Origin: Volucribacter psittacicida
GTDB lineage: Bacteria > Pseudomonadota > Gammaproteobacteria > Enterobacterales > Pasteurellaceae
DNA: 64,000 nt
Direction of reading: 5' to 3'
NCBI RefSeq assembly: GCF_004339025.1
Contig: NZ_SMFT01000003.1
Span: forward strand, 124,001 to 188,000
Part shown: positions 1 to 9,243 of the stretch, piece after piece
Layout: each line of letters opens with the position of its first letter
How positions within the stretch are numbered: the first letter of the stretch is position 1
Notes under the pieces: generated by a model
Seen by the model: only the letters and a program-made list of their open reading frames with translations
The model's database searches: none
What the model was told of the DNA's origin: nothing
Translations under genes and position numbers: made by a program

Positions 1-1
1 C

Positions 2-370
2 GGTGATGAAGTGATTTTTAATGAAGTCTCGCCACGCCCACATGATACAGGTATGGTAACGCTGATTTCGCAAGAGCTTTCTGAGTTCGCCTTACACGCC
101 AGAGCCATTTTAGGCTTGCCTATTCCTGATATTCAGCTGATTTCCCCTTCTGCTTCAAAAGCCATTGTGGTAGAGGGGAAATCGCAACAGGTGCAATTTG
201 CCCAACTGGAGCAAGTGCTAAGTGAACCTAATACCAATATCCGTTTATTTGGTAAGGGCGAAGTTGATGGGCATCGCCGTATGGGCGTATTGCTAGCACG
301 AGATAATAATGTTGAGCAAGCCTTAGCACGAGTTCGCCGAGCCTATGATAAATTGGAAGTGAAGTTGTAG
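2..370 (+). CDS. purT: Formate-dependent phosphoribosylglycinamide formyltransferase, C-terminal part
   Basis: This is the last 122 codons of PurT, which forms formyl-GAR from GAR, formate and ATP in purine synthesis. The 5' end lies before the window, and the frame is open from base 2. The visible part begins [18 protein letters not shown], the conserved ATP-grasp segment whose acidic and Asn residues bind Mg-ATP, and ends with the family's C-terminal subdomain containing [15 protein letters not shown]. It is convergent with trmO, and a large hairpin (382-438) lies between the two genes. Identity is secure from the conserved block; whether the N-terminal part is intact cannot be seen. Confidence 0.95.
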   Translation, partial: GDEVIFNEVSPRPHDTGMVTLISQELSEFALHARAILGLPIPDIQLISPSASKAIVVEGKSQQVQFAQLEQVLSEPNTNIRLFGKGEVDGHRRMGVLLARDNNVEQALARVRRAYDKLEVKL

Positions 371-381
371 TTTGATTATAC

Positions 382-438
382 TTTCCCTTAAATATAGTCG
401 TTTTATTTTAAAGTGAAACGACTATTAAATAAGGGAAA
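382..438. terminator. Composite palindrome, probable bidirectional terminator between purT and trmO
   Basis: Nested inverted repeats: TTTCCCTT (382-389) pairs with AAGGGAAA (431-438), and ATAGTCGTTT (394-403) pairs with AAACGACTAT (416-425). The inner pair is a short copy of the ATAGTCG intergenic repeat family. Its position between two convergent genes fits a shared terminator. Termination itself is inferred. Confidence 0.6.
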
Positions 439-444
439 ATCCGA

Positions 445-1173
445 TTAAATAGGCTCAATTCGCAAAACTTCCGCAATATTGACCGCACTTTGGCTTTCAT
501 TAGGCTTAATTCGCCAACGAATATTAAATTGATCCAATTTCATACCATAAATACGTCCATTATATTTGCCTTGATGATAAGCAGGGCGAGGGTCTTGTTG
601 TAACACTTCTCGAATAAAACGCTCAAAGTGCGGTGCGTTTTGACAAAATTTTTGCAGGTTTTGTTGAGCGTTAGGGCTAAACGCCACCTGTAATAAAGGA
701 CGTGGCTTATCTTGTGCAAACCCCGATTGAGCAAAAGGCTCACTATCGGCATAGGCAAGATAAGGTTTTATATCAAAAATAGGGGTTTTATCCACCAAAT
801 CTACCGAACCTACTTGTAATAATACCTTGCCTTGCTGTTGTTCAATATGTTGCAATTTTACCTTAGATAATCCCAATGGATTAGGGCGATGCGTAGCACG
901 AGAAGCTAAGACCCCAATGCGTTGATTGCCACCTAAACGAGGCGGACGAACCGTAGGTTGCCATTTGCCGGTAGGCACTTGATCAAATTGAAAGATTAAC
1001 CATAAATGCGAAAATTGCTCTAAGCCTCTTACCATATCAATGGAATGATAAGGGGGAAGTAATTCAATGGTACCTGTGCCATCTTGAACAAGTTCAGGTT
1101 GACGAGGCACACAAAATTTTTCTTTATAAGGGGTATGAATAATTGCTATAGGTTGCAGGGTTAAATTTTGCAT
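445..1173 (-). CDS. trmO: tRNA (N6-threonylcarbamoyladenosine(37)-N6)-methyltransferase TrmO
   Basis: A 242-residue TsaA/YaeB family protein. Members use S-adenosylmethionine to methylate t6A37 of some threonine tRNAs. The N-terminus ([21 protein letters not shown]) and the stretch [28 protein letters not shown] are hallmarks of the family's SAM-binding barrel, and [10 protein letters not shown] follows at about residues 135-144. Length is usual. It stands alone on the minus strand, convergent with purT and divergent from menA. Its 5' flank (1174-1392) is filled by degenerate copies of the intergenic repeat. The gene itself contains uptake sequences near bases 482 and 628. Confidence 0.93.
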   Translation of the reverse strand: MQNLTLQPIAIIHTPYKEKFCVPRQPELVQDGTGTIELLPPYHSIDMVRGLEQFSHLWLIFQFDQVPTGKWQPTVRPPRLGGNQRIGVLASRATHRPNPLGLSKVKLQHIEQQQGKVLLQVGSVDLVDKTPIFDIKPYLAYADSEPFAQSGFAQDKPRPLLQVAFSPNAQQNLQKFCQNAPHFERFIREVLQQDPRPAYHQGKYNGRIYGMKLDQFNIRWRIKPNESQSAVNIAEVLRIEPI

Positions 1174-1227
1174 ATTTTGCCTAAATTTGATCTGGAATAG
1201 TTAAAAAGTGATGAATTACCTTGTAAA

Positions 1228-1374
1228 ATAGCCGACCTATTTATTTTAAAGTGGAAGGACTATAATACGACATTGGTATGCCTTATCCTATTTTAAATGG
1301 AAAGGACGATATTTTAAAATAGCCGATGATTTATAATCGTCCCATCTTGTCTATTTTAAATTGAAACGACGATA
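1228..1374. repeat. Cluster of degenerate ATAGTCG-family intergenic repeats
   Basis: Several partial copies lie in tandem between trmO and menA. A right-end-like unit (TTTTAAAGTGGAAGGACTATA) is followed by an internal-type segment (ATTGGTATGCC) with its own right end (TTTTAAATGGAAAGGACGATA). Then come a left-end-like segment (TATAATCGTCCCATC) and a further right end (TTTTAAATTGAAACGACGATA) ending 17 bp before the menA ATG. These resemble the intact copies at 51679-51748 and 56498-56601. The stretch probably also holds both divergent promoters; I cannot place them reliably. Confidence 0.6.
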
Positions 1375-1392
1375 ATTGTTTTATGGGGATCT

Positions 1393-2298
1393 ATGAGCCA
1401 AAGCACATTAAAAATGTGGTTAGAAACCGCAAGACCCAAAACGCTGCCTTTAGCATTAGCTTCTATTTTAACAGGTTCAGCGCTAGCTTATTGGCAAGGC
1501 ACATTTAGTGGGCTTATTATGGGATTATGCCTATTAACCACGCTGTTGTTGCAGATTTTATCCAATTTTGCCAATGATTATGGCGATCATCTCAAGGGAT
1601 CGGATACAGAAGAACGCATAGGGCCGTTAAGAGGTATTCAAAAGGGCGGTATCAGTTTTCATCAATTACGCCAAGGATTAATACTCATGGTGTTAGCGAG
1701 CTTGCTATCAGGGGGATTATTAATTGCGGTTTCCTATCAACATTTATCCGATATTTTGGTTTTTGCTGGATTAGGTGCATTAGCGATTATTTCTGCGATT
1801 ACCTATACAGTAGGTGAAAAACCTTATGGTTATATGGGATTAGGCGATATTTCTGTACTTATTTTTTTCGGTTTATTAGCGGTAGTTGGAAGCTATTATT
1901 TACAAGTCCATCAATTCAACGGCGCTATTTTATTACCTGCTTGTGCAAGTGGTTTATTGGCAGTTGCGGTATTAAATATCAATAATTTACGGGATATTGA
2001 GCAAGATCGCAAAGTAGGCAAAAATACCTTAGTGGTAAGATTAGGGGCAGAAAAAGGTCGGCTTTATCATTTAGGATTATTGAGCTTGGCAATCTTGTTT
2101 AACCTTATTTTCGCCACAGTTTATATACAACGCTGGCAAGGTTTTCTATTCCTTATTGCTATTCCTTGGCTAATAAAGCATGGCTATTTTGTTTATCGTC
2201 ATAAAGATCCCCTTGCCCTAAGACCCATGTTGGCACAAATGTCAATGTTAGCCCTATTAACCAATTTATTATTCAGCCTAGGATTATTGCTTGCATAA
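1393..2298 (+). CDS. menA: 1,4-dihydroxy-2-naphthoate polyprenyltransferase MenA
   Basis: An integral membrane UbiA-family prenyltransferase of 301 residues that attaches the polyprenyl tail to dihydroxynaphthoate to give demethylmenaquinone. Both polyprenyl-diphosphate-binding motifs are visible: [14 protein letters not shown] at about residues 58-71, and [17 protein letters not shown] at about 197-213. The start [21 protein letters not shown] is typical of the family. About eight membrane segments are apparent. A short gap leads to rraA on the same strand, as in other gamma-proteobacteria, so the two are probably cotranscribed. Confidence 0.95.
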   Translation: MSQSTLKMWLETARPKTLPLALASILTGSALAYWQGTFSGLIMGLCLLTTLLLQILSNFANDYGDHLKGSDTEERIGPLRGIQKGGISFHQLRQGLILMVLASLLSGGLLIAVSYQHLSDILVFAGLGALAIISAITYTVGEKPYGYMGLGDISVLIFFGLLAVVGSYYLQVHQFNGAILLPACASGLLAVAVLNINNLRDIEQDRKVGKNTLVVRLGAEKGRLYHLGLLSLAILFNLIFATVYIQRWQGFLFLIAIPWLIKHGYFVYRHKDPLALRPMLAQMSMLALLTNLLFSLGLLLA

Positions 2299-2348
2299 GC
2301 AAAGGGGCTTATACTATGACAGATTTTATATCTAAGAAAGGAAATGTT

Positions 2349-2846
2349 ATGACAATCGATACTTCAGCGTTATGCGATATTTATCTTGACCAAGTTGATG
2401 TCGTCGAGCCTATTTTCTCGAGCTTTGGCGGCGTAGCAGAATTTTATGGACAAATTACAACCGTAAAATGCTTTGAAAGTAATGGATTAATTGCAGAAGT
2501 ATTGCAAGAAAATGGCGAAGGTCGTGTGTTATTGGTCGATGGCGGAGGTTCAGTACGTCGAGCATTAATAGACGCCGATATTGCGCAACTTGCCGCCGAT
2601 AATGGTTGGGAAGGGATTATTGTTTATGGGGCTGTTCGTCAAATTAGCCAACTTGAAAATATTGATATTGGTATTCAAGCATTAGCCCCTATCCCCGTAT
2701 CAGCAGATGATAACACTATTGGCGAAACCGATGTTTCCGTTAATTTTGGCGGGGTAACCTTCTTCCCAGAAGACTATCTCTATGCAGATTTAACAGGCAT
2801 TATCCTCTCGCAAGATCCTTTAGATCTTGAGGAATATGAAGATTAA
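2349..2846 (+). CDS. rraA: Ribonuclease E activity regulator RraA
   Basis: A 165-residue RraA protein, which in E. coli forms a trimer that binds the RNase E C-terminal region and inhibits RNA decay. The sequence begins with the family signature ([20 protein letters not shown]) and carries [20 protein letters not shown] and [14 protein letters not shown] in the middle. The frame is open from an upstream ATG at 2316, but 2349 is chosen because AAGAAAGGAAA precedes it at good spacing and homology begins there. It lies 50 bp after menA and ends at a clear terminator. Confidence 0.93.
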   Translation: MTIDTSALCDIYLDQVDVVEPIFSSFGGVAEFYGQITTVKCFESNGLIAEVLQENGEGRVLLVDGGGSVRRALIDADIAQLAADNGWEGIIVYGAVRQISQLENIDIGIQALAPIPVSADDNTIGETDVSVNFGGVTFFPEDYLYADLTGIILSQDPLDLEEYED

Positions 2847-2855
2847 CCTCAATAT

Positions 2856-2885
2856 TTGCACCTTTTATTAAGGTGCAATTTTCTT
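2856..2885 (+). terminator. Rho-independent terminator after rraA
   Basis: A perfect 9-bp stem, TTGCACCTT (2856-2864) with AAGGTGCAA (2870-2878), has a 5-base loop and is followed by TTTTCTT. It ends the menA-rraA unit. Confidence 0.8.
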
Positions 2886-2927
2886 ACTTATGTTATATAA
2901 AATTCTCTTGATTTCTGACCAAATATA

Positions 2928-3377
2928 ATGAATAAACAAGCCACTTTCTATCTTATGCAACAAGAACAATCTTCCATAGAAAACCTAACGGCGATTGAAG
3001 CATTGGCTTGTGAGCTAGCTGCAAAAACTTGGCGTTTAGGAAAACGGATATTGATTGCTTGTGAAACAGAACAACAGGCTTTTAAATTAGATGAAGCCTT
3101 ATGGCAACGTGATCCTGATGAATTTGTACCACATAATTTATCGGGTGAAATTAGCCATTATACAACGCCAATTGAAATTTGCTGGAAAGAAAAACGTAAT
3201 GTACAACGGCGTGATGTACTCATTTCTTTGCAACAACAAATCCCTGAATTTGCTCAAATGTTTAACCACGTCATTGATTTTGTGCCAGAGCAAGAACAAC
3301 AAAAAAACTTAGCAAGAGAACGTTATAAACAATACCGCCAACTTGGTTTTCAAATGAATATGGAACAACAGAGCTAA
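2928..3377 (+). CDS. holC: DNA polymerase III subunit chi
   Basis: A 149-residue HolC-type protein. Chi pairs with psi in the clamp loader and contacts single-stranded DNA-binding protein. Family features are the N-terminal beta strand (ATFYLMQ), the conserved LACELAAKTWRLGKRILIAC segment (about residues 26-45), the DEALWQRDPDEFVPHNL motif (about 55-71) and the PIEICW strand. Length matches the E. coli protein closely. It follows the rraA terminator by about 40 bp. The valS gene that often follows holC is absent here; the next gene is convergent. Confidence 0.92.
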   Translation: MNKQATFYLMQQEQSSIENLTAIEALACELAAKTWRLGKRILIACETEQQAFKLDEALWQRDPDEFVPHNLSGEISHYTTPIEICWKEKRNVQRRDVLISLQQQIPEFAQMFNHVIDFVPEQEQQKNLARERYKQYRQLGFQMNMEQQS

Positions 3378-3378
3378 G

Positions 3379-3609
3379 TTAATTATGCCACCAACCCATA
3401 AAGAGAAGAATAACAGCGAAGATAACTAACCAAATTAAATGTAATTTCGCACTTTTTTTGTTAATTTCTGCATTTTGCAAACGCCGTTGTTCCATAAGGT
3501 GTTGATATTTAATAATGTTTTCCGAATCAAAGGAAAAACCACAATGTGGACAAGAGGCGACACTTGAGCTTATTTTTTTGCGACATTCTGGACAGGCTTG
3601 TAATGCCAT
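3379..3609 (-). CDS. Small zinc-ribbon membrane protein
   Basis: A 76-residue protein. The N-terminus carries a zinc-ribbon (CPECRKK then CPHCGFSF, two CxxC pairs 11 residues apart). A short charged helix follows at about residues 33-55, and a single C-terminal membrane segment (LIWLVIFAVILLFMGWW) ends the protein. The architecture fits the loose group of zinc-ribbon plus transmembrane proteins of unknown role; no specific function can be assigned. Its stop lies next to the holC stop (convergent), and it sits 11 bp downstream of rsuA on the same strand, so it may be cotranscribed with rsuA. Confidence 0.75.
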   Translation of the reverse strand: MALQACPECRKKISSSVASCPHCGFSFDSENIIKYQHLMEQRRLQNAEINKKSAKLHLIWLVIFAVILLFMGWWHN

Positions 3610-3620
3610 AGTAGCAATCC

Positions 3621-4313
3621 TTAAAATAGTTTTTGTTCATCAAGCGTTAATGGACGATATTCCCCCTCGGCAAGATTTTCATCTAAAAGAATATTGCCAA
3701 TACGCCAACGATGTAATGCCACCACTTTGTTACCTAAGGCAGCAAACATACGTTTTACTTGGTGGTAACGCCCTTCGCTCAGCGTAAGATTAACATTGTA
3801 ATCATCAATAATTTGTAAGCTAGCCGGTTTGGTAGGTGTTTTTTCGCCACGCAATAAAATACCTTGCTGACAAGCAGTTTGATAGTGGCTTTCTACAGGA
3901 TCAGCGAGGGTCACTAAATAGGTTTTTTCACAATGATGTTTCGGTGAAGTAATACGATGCGACCATTGCCCATCATCAGTTAATAACACTAAGCCTGTAG
4001 TATCCACATCTAAACGCCCAGCACTATGTAATTTATTGGTTAGAGGATAATCAAAGAATTGATAAATTGAGGGATAATCGCCATCATCATGACTACAAAC
4101 ATAGCCCTGTGGTTTGTGTAACATAAAATATTGCCCATTTTCAACCCAAGTAAGCAACTCACCATCAAAATAGATTTGATCGCTAGATTGAATCTTAATG
4201 GCACCTGTTTTAATGATTTCATCATTAACAGTAACCAAGCCCTGTTTTAACGCCTTACCCGCTTGTAAGCGAGTAAGTCCTGTCTGTTCTGCTAAAAATT
4301 TATCTAAACGCAT
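3621..4313 (-). CDS. rsuA: 16S rRNA pseudouridine(516) synthase RsuA
   Basis: A 230-residue RsuA-family enzyme that isomerises U516 of 16S rRNA. The N-terminus is an S4 RNA-binding domain (MRLDKFLAEQTGLTRLQAGK). The catalytic block SAGRLDVDTTGLVLLTDDG at about residues 97-115 contains the nucleophilic Asp in GRLDxxTxGL. GRYHQVKRMFAALGNKV near residue 180 is the C-terminal family motif. Length equals that of the E. coli enzyme. It is divergent from the sialidase gene, with 360 bp between them. Confidence 0.93.
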   Translation of the reverse strand: MRLDKFLAEQTGLTRLQAGKALKQGLVTVNDEIIKTGAIKIQSSDQIYFDGELLTWVENGQYFMLHKPQGYVCSHDDGDYPSIYQFFDYPLTNKLHSAGRLDVDTTGLVLLTDDGQWSHRITSPKHHCEKTYLVTLADPVESHYQTACQQGILLRGEKTPTKPASLQIIDDYNVNLTLSEGRYHQVKRMFAALGNKVVALHRWRIGNILLDENLAEGEYRPLTLDEQKLF

Positions 4314-4673
4314 AGTTTATAAGTAGTTCGTAAAAAGAAAAAGTGCGGTTAATTTTGTCATTAAATTTTGTGCTGAATTATAGCAAAATCTTTTTGTGAT
4401 TGACTATTAAATGGTATGAGTAAATATCGCATGACTTTAAATTATAATTATTTTATTTCTGTAAAAAAATTTTTTGCGATAGAACGGAATTTTTACTCAA
4501 AGATATTCATCTTTTTAGGGTTTTTATGGATAACAATATTTATACAATAAATATTTAACTTAAATTTTGTGATGTAGTTCTAAAAATAATACTCCAAAAT
4601 TTTACTTCATAATGGAGAAAAACTATATTATTTGTATAACAATGTAAATACGAAGAATAAAAGGAGTATTTTT
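4314..4673. other. Intergenic region upstream of rsuA and the sialidase gene
   Basis: About 360 bp of very AT-rich DNA between divergent genes. It holds an uptake sequence (AAAGTGCGGT near 4341) and presumably both promoters. TGTGA half-sites near 4394 and 4568 hint at CRP control, but neither has a good second half. I see no gene, RNA or intact repeat in it. Confidence 0.5.
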
Positions 4674-7600
4674 ATGAAAAAAAGCCTGTTAGCGCTCACT
4701 ATTAGTGCAGTTTGTTTATCTGCCTATTCCGCCACACAAGATCTTGCTTTTAACTATACCAGTACAAAAGATTTGTTACAACCTATTGATATGACGACAA
4801 CTTTTAAGGAGAAAGATTTATTAAATTTATCAAGTGGTTCGGTGACCTTTCGTATTAATGCAGGAAGTGGATTTGGAGCAATGTTAGGGGCATCAGATCC
4901 TACTCAAGATACCCGTTATTTAAACTTCTATTCTATGCGTAATAGAGCAGGAAAACAGGTTTTTGGTATTGAAATTAAAGATGGTCAAAACCTTATTGCA
5001 AATAATCAATTAACAGCGACAGTTGATGCTATTGATGATTTTCAGAATGTTACCTATACCTTTGATGGTGATAATCAAGAAATTAATATTTATGTAGATG
5101 GTCAAAAATTACGAACTAATAGTGGCTCTAAATTTTTTGCAGATATAAAAGGATTAACCGAAGTTTATTTGGGACAGACAAAACGAGCAACGATGCATAA
5201 TATGCGATTCGCTGGCGAGGTTTTTCATTTTGATTTAGATGAAAAAGTATTATCTGAACAGGAAATTCAACAGAAACACCAACAGCTGACAGAATTGCAT
5301 TTACATAGTTTAGATAAATATGATGAAACAGGCGCTTATAAAACGTCTCCTTATCCTGTTTTCCAAGGTGGTGAGGGAGAAGAATATACGGCTAAAAATT
5401 ATCGTATTCCTTCTTTATTAACTACTCAAAGTGGGGTGGTTATTGCAGCGATTGATAAACGTAACCAACACGCTAGCGATTGGGGAAATATTGATACCGC
5501 TATTCGCCGTAGTTTTGATGGCGGACAAACTTGGCAGGAAGAACAGGTTATTATTGATCTTGTTAGTCAGCCTTATGGTAATCAAAATGCTGCATTTTTA
5601 ATTGATCCCTTAATGGTACAAGATAAAAATACTGGGCGTATTTTTATGTTAGTGGATATGTTCCCAGAAATGAGAGGATTATTTGGGTTTGGTAATAACG
5701 CACAGGGAAGCGGTTATACTAAAGATCCTGAGGGAAATTTATATCGGGTGTTGTCTGATAAAGACAATAATTTATATAAAGTTAATGAACAAGGTGTGGT
5801 ATTTGATGAAAACGATCAAGCCACAGATTATCGTGTCGTAGTAGAAGGAACACAAAGCCTTGCCTATAAAGACTTAGGCGATTTATATTTAAATGATCAA
5901 CGTGTTGGCAATATTTTCTTAAATACAGCTCAAGACGGGAATGATACAGCCCCTTTACAAGCCAAGCGCACCAGTTATTTATGGCTAACTTACAGTGATG
6001 ATGACGGTGCAACTTGGTCAAGCCCTGTGGATATTACTCCACAAGTTAAAGCCGATTGGATGCAGTTTTTAGGCGTTGGACCGGGTAATGGTATTCAACT
6101 TAAAAACGGCAATTTAGTTATGCCAGTTTATTACACCAACAATACAGGAAAATTAAATTCGCAATCTGCGGCAGTGATTATTAGTACGGATGGTGGTAAA
6201 ACTTGGGTAAGAGGCGAATCACCGATTGATCGTTGGGAATATCAAAATGGTGGCTCACAAGCATTAAATAATGCGAGTAAACAACTCACAGAATCACAGA
6301 TTATTGAGCTAGATAATGGCGAATTAAAAATGTTTTCTCGTAATATGGGCGGTAAGGTAGTGATTTCTACCAGTAAAAATGGTGGATATAGTTGGACTAA
6401 CCAAAAAATAGTTGATGATATTTTGCTCGATCCTTATTCTCAATTATCGGTAATAAAATATTCTAAACGAATTAATGGTAAAGAAATTGTGTTGTTTGCT
6501 AACCCTCATTCAGGTACTCGTAGCCGAGTTAATGGTAAAGTCTGGTTAGGGGAAGTACAGGACGATGGCTCTATTGAATGGAAATATAACACCTCTATTA
6601 CCACAGGAAGCTATGCTTATAATAGCTTAACTGAATTACCAAATGGCGATATAGGTTTGTTATATGAAGAAAGCAATCAAAAAATTCAATATGTTGCCTT
6701 AAATATACAAGATCTGGTTTGGCACGATAATTATATTCATCATGACATACGCAAAAATCCATTAGAGTTTCGTTTAAATTCCAATTTTGAGGAAACTTTC
6801 TATAAAATTGGCGATGGTGAAATGATTAAACTTGGAAAAGGTACTAATCAGGCAAGTATTGACGTTTATGAGGGGACTGTTACTTTAAATCAAGAGGCAG
6901 ATGATAATGGTGCTAAACAAGCCTTTAAACAAGCGGTAGTACATCCACAAGGCACTTTACGTTTAGGTTCAACTGATCAAATGCCATTATCTTCAATTAC
7001 CTTAAAACAAGGTACATTGGATTTGAACGGTCAAGATCTTCAGCTTACAGCCAATAATGGCGAAAATACGGGGTTATATCAGACTGACTTACAAGGTAAT
7101 TTAGTTAATCATAGCTCAACGCCTGCTAATATTCATTATAGTCTTTCAGGCGAGAGAAGTATTGATGGGCAATTAGGCGATAAAAATGGGGCGATAAACT
7201 TGATTTATCAACCTGACAATGATCGTGCTAATTTATCCTTGTTAGGCAATTCTTTGCTCAATGTAATTGATGTAAAAACAGGACGTATTACTTATGCAGA
7301 CAATAGCCAACATCAAGCAACATCTGCAAATGTTAGAATGAATGCTGAGTTAGCCATTAAAGGCAATAGCCAAGTTCAAATTAATCATTTAAATCTAGAA
7401 CAAGATGCTAAATTAATTGTAGATAATCAACAAAATCAATTAGCTCAGTTGAATGCTATTATTGAGGGTGCTGGTGATTTGATTAAGCGAGGCGAAGGCG
7501 TATTGCAGTTAACGGGGTATGCTAATCATAGTGGTAATATCAATGTTCAGCAAGGTACTTTAGCACTAGACGGTATTTTAACGGGTAATTTGAATTTACA

Positions 7601-9080
7601 CGCACAAGCAAATTTAGCTGGCTCAGGAGTGGTACTGGGAACAACAACTTGGCATGCAGGTAGCTTAATTGCACCAGGTATGAATTATTTACCTCAGTCA
7701 AATGCTTCTCGTACAAATACCGATTTTACTGCTCAACAATTATCCTTTGCCAATGTTGAAGATATGGGCGGGCAAGTTACCTTACGAGTCAATAATGACA
7801 ATAACGATGTTAGCACTTGGCAGCATGATCGTTTATTGATTACAGGTAATCTTAGTACATCAAATGCTTCGGGCTATATTCCGGTTAATTTGCGTTTATT
7901 AAGTGATGGTGCTGGTCCAACCGATACCAATAATAATGGTAAATATGATGCTGACGAAGGAATTTCATTAATTCAAATTGGCGGTAATGCTACATTAGGT
8001 ATTTTTAAAGCAGATAACGTGAGTGTTGTAGATAGCCCTTATCAATATACCCTCGTTGCTGTAGATAAAGGTAGCGCAGTTGCCGAACAGAATTTGGTAA
8101 ATGATCAAGGAAATCAATATTATGATTATCGTTTGCAAACTGTTTTACAAACTGAAGATGGGAATGATCTTGAGCCGATAGTGGTAACGTCACAGCCTTT
8201 ATCCACTCGAGCTAAATTAAAATCTCATATTCCAAATTATCTTGTAGCAAATACCGCAATGACAAATCAAGCTCGAGAAGTAGCCCATTTATTTAGTCAG
8301 CAATTTAATCGTGATAATGGGCTTTATTTGTTACAACAACATCAAGGTGCAAATTATACCTCTAATTTAGGATTTGACGAGTATGGTTATGGATATAAAT
8401 CTCGTCAAAATCTGACCGCACTTGGTATTAATCAAAGCATTAATGAACAGACCAGTTTGAATGCGATGATAAGCCATGGAAGAACGAAAGTAGAGCCTAA
8501 AGCTGAGGAATATAGCAAAACAAACTATAAGTCCACTGGTTTATTGGCTGGTATACAACATCATATAGATAATTTCTCAATCCAAGCTGGGTTAGGCTAT
8601 TATTGGCATCGTAGCGATGTAAGTGGTGGTTCAAGTATTAAAGGTAAACAATATCAAGTATTTGGTACTTTAGATTATAAATTACCATTTACCGATAATT
8701 TAGCATTGATTCCAACTATCGGATTAAAATATCAACAACTTAAAGCTGAGATTAATGATGTTGAATTAAATGTTCAATCAGATACCCATAAAGTATTTAG
8801 TCAATATGTTGGAGCGAGATTGAACTATCAATTATCTAATATGACCTTTAATTTAAGTACAGGCTATGAGCATAATGCAGAAAAAGAGCATTATGTGCAT
8901 ATTAGTCAACAAACCTTTAAAACAGGTAAGTTAGGTAATGCAATAGTACTTGGAGGAGATGCCAATATAAATATAGGTAAGTCTTGGAATATAGGTGTAT
9001 TAGTTAACCATCGTATTGGTGTATCTCAGGCTAAATTAAAAGATACTAGCGTTACAGCTAAGTTAGCCTTTACTTTCTAA
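4674..9080 (+). CDS. Autotransporter sialidase with N-terminal lectin-like domain
   Basis: A 1468-residue surface or secreted sialidase that should release sialic acid from host glycans. The start at 4674 is preferred over 4632 because AAAGGAG precedes it and it opens a signal peptide (MKKSLLALTISAVCLSAYSA). Residues about 20-205 look like the concanavalin/CBM40-type lectin domain found ahead of some sialidases. The catalytic propeller follows: the arginine motif YRIP at 243, Asp boxes SFDGGQTW (280), SDDDGATW (441), STDGGKTW (504) and SKNGGYSW (567), and the Tyr/Glu segment SYAYNSLTELP near 646-656. The roughly 160 residues between the first two boxes suggest an inserted domain. Residues about 720-1160 are a beta-helical passenger stretch with a PATR-like repeat (GAGDLIKRGEGVLQLTGY). 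About 1185-1468 is the outer-membrane barrel, ending in Phe. Related autotransporter sialidases (NanB type) are known in Pasteurella. No sialate uptake genes lie nearby. Confidence 0.93.
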   Translation: MKKSLLALTISAVCLSAYSATQDLAFNYTSTKDLLQPIDMTTTFKEKDLLNLSSGSVTFRINAGSGFGAMLGASDPTQDTRYLNFYSMRNRAGKQVFGIEIKDGQNLIANNQLTATVDAIDDFQNVTYTFDGDNQEINIYVDGQKLRTNSGSKFFADIKGLTEVYLGQTKRATMHNMRFAGEVFHFDLDEKVLSEQEIQQKHQQLTELHLHSLDKYDETGAYKTSPYPVFQGGEGEEYTAKNYRIPSLLTTQSGVVIAAIDKRNQHASDWGNIDTAIRRSFDGGQTWQEEQVIIDLVSQPYGNQNAAFLIDPLMVQDKNTGRIFMLVDMFPEMRGLFGFGNNAQGSGYTKDPEGNLYRVLSDKDNNLYKVNEQGVVFDENDQATDYRVVVEGTQSLAYKDLGDLYLNDQRVGNIFLNTAQDGNDTAPLQAKRTSYLWLTYSDDDGATWSSPVDITPQVKADWMQFLGVGPGNGIQLKNGNLVMPVYYTNNTGKLNSQSAAVIISTDGGKTWVRGESPIDRWEYQNGGSQALNNASKQLTESQIIELDNGELKMFSRNMGGKVVISTSKNGGYSWTNQKIVDDILLDPYSQLSVIKYSKRINGKEIVLFANPHSGTRSRVNGKVWLGEVQDDGSIEWKYNTSITTGSYAYNSLTELPNGDIGLLYEESNQKIQYVALNIQDLVWHDNYIHHDIRKNPLEFRLNSNFEETFYKIGDGEMIKLGKGTNQASIDVYEGTVTLNQEADDNGAKQAFKQAVVHPQGTLRLGSTDQMPLSSITLKQGTLDLNGQDLQLTANNGENTGLYQTDLQGNLVNHSSTPANIHYSLSGERSIDGQLGDKNGAINLIYQPDNDRANLSLLGNSLLNVIDVKTGRITYADNSQHQATSANVRMNAELAIKGNSQVQINHLNLEQDAKLIVDNQQNQLAQLNAIIEGAGDLIKRGEGVLQLTGYANHSGNINVQQGTLALDGILTGNLNLHAQANLAGSGVVLGTTTWHAGSLIAPGMNYLPQSNASRTNTDFTAQQLSFANVEDMGGQVTLRVNNDNNDVSTWQHDRLLITGNLSTSNASGYIPVNLRLLSDGAGPTDTNNNGKYDADEGISLIQIGGNATLGIFKADNVSVVDSPYQYTLVAVDKGSAVAEQNLVNDQGNQYYDYRLQTVLQTEDGNDLEPIVVTSQPLSTRAKLKSHIPNYLVANTAMTNQAREVAHLFSQQFNRDNGLYLLQQHQGANYTSNLGFDEYGYGYKSRQNLTALGINQSINEQTSLNAMISHGRTKVEPKAEEYSKTNYKSTGLLAGIQHHIDNFSIQAGLGYYWHRSDVSGGSSIKGKQYQVFGTLDYKLPFTDNLALIPTIGLKYQQLKAEINDVELNVQSDTHKVFSQYVGARLNYQLSNMTFNLSTGYEHNAEKEHYVHISQQTFKTGKLGNAIVLGGDANINIGKSWNIGVLVNHRIGVSQAKLKDTSVTAKLAFTF

Positions 9081-9098
9081 GAATTTGCTATTAATAAT

Positions 9099-9130
9099 AA
9101 AGATCGCTTAATGGGCGATCTTTATTTTTA
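9099..9130 (+). terminator. Rho-independent terminator after the sialidase gene
   Basis: A perfect 9-bp stem, AAAGATCGC (9099-9107) with GCGATCTTT (9115-9123), is followed by a T-rich tract to about 9131. Confidence 0.85.
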
Positions 9131-9131
9131 T

Positions 9132-9156
9132 TATAGCTAGAGAAGTTCTAGCTATA
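9132..9156. repeat. Perfect 10-bp inverted repeat
   Basis: TATAGCTAGA (9132-9141) and TCTAGCTATA (9147-9156) are separated by GAAGT. There is no T tract. It sits between the sialidase terminator and the convergent transporter gene, and its role is unknown. Confidence 0.5.
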
Positions 9157-9198
9157 GAAACCATAAGTTATGTATACGGAATGCAGTGATACACTATT

Positions 9199-9228
9199 TG
9201 ATAGTTTTCAATGGGAGAGAAACTATCA
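9199..9228 (-). terminator. Stem-loop downstream of the DASS transporter gene
   Basis: TGATAGTTT (9199-9207) pairs with AAACTATCA (9220-9228). On the minus strand it lies 16 bp past the stop codon but lacks a good T tract, so termination is only possible. Confidence 0.4.
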
Positions 9229-9243
9229 GTAAAAATATAGTTC

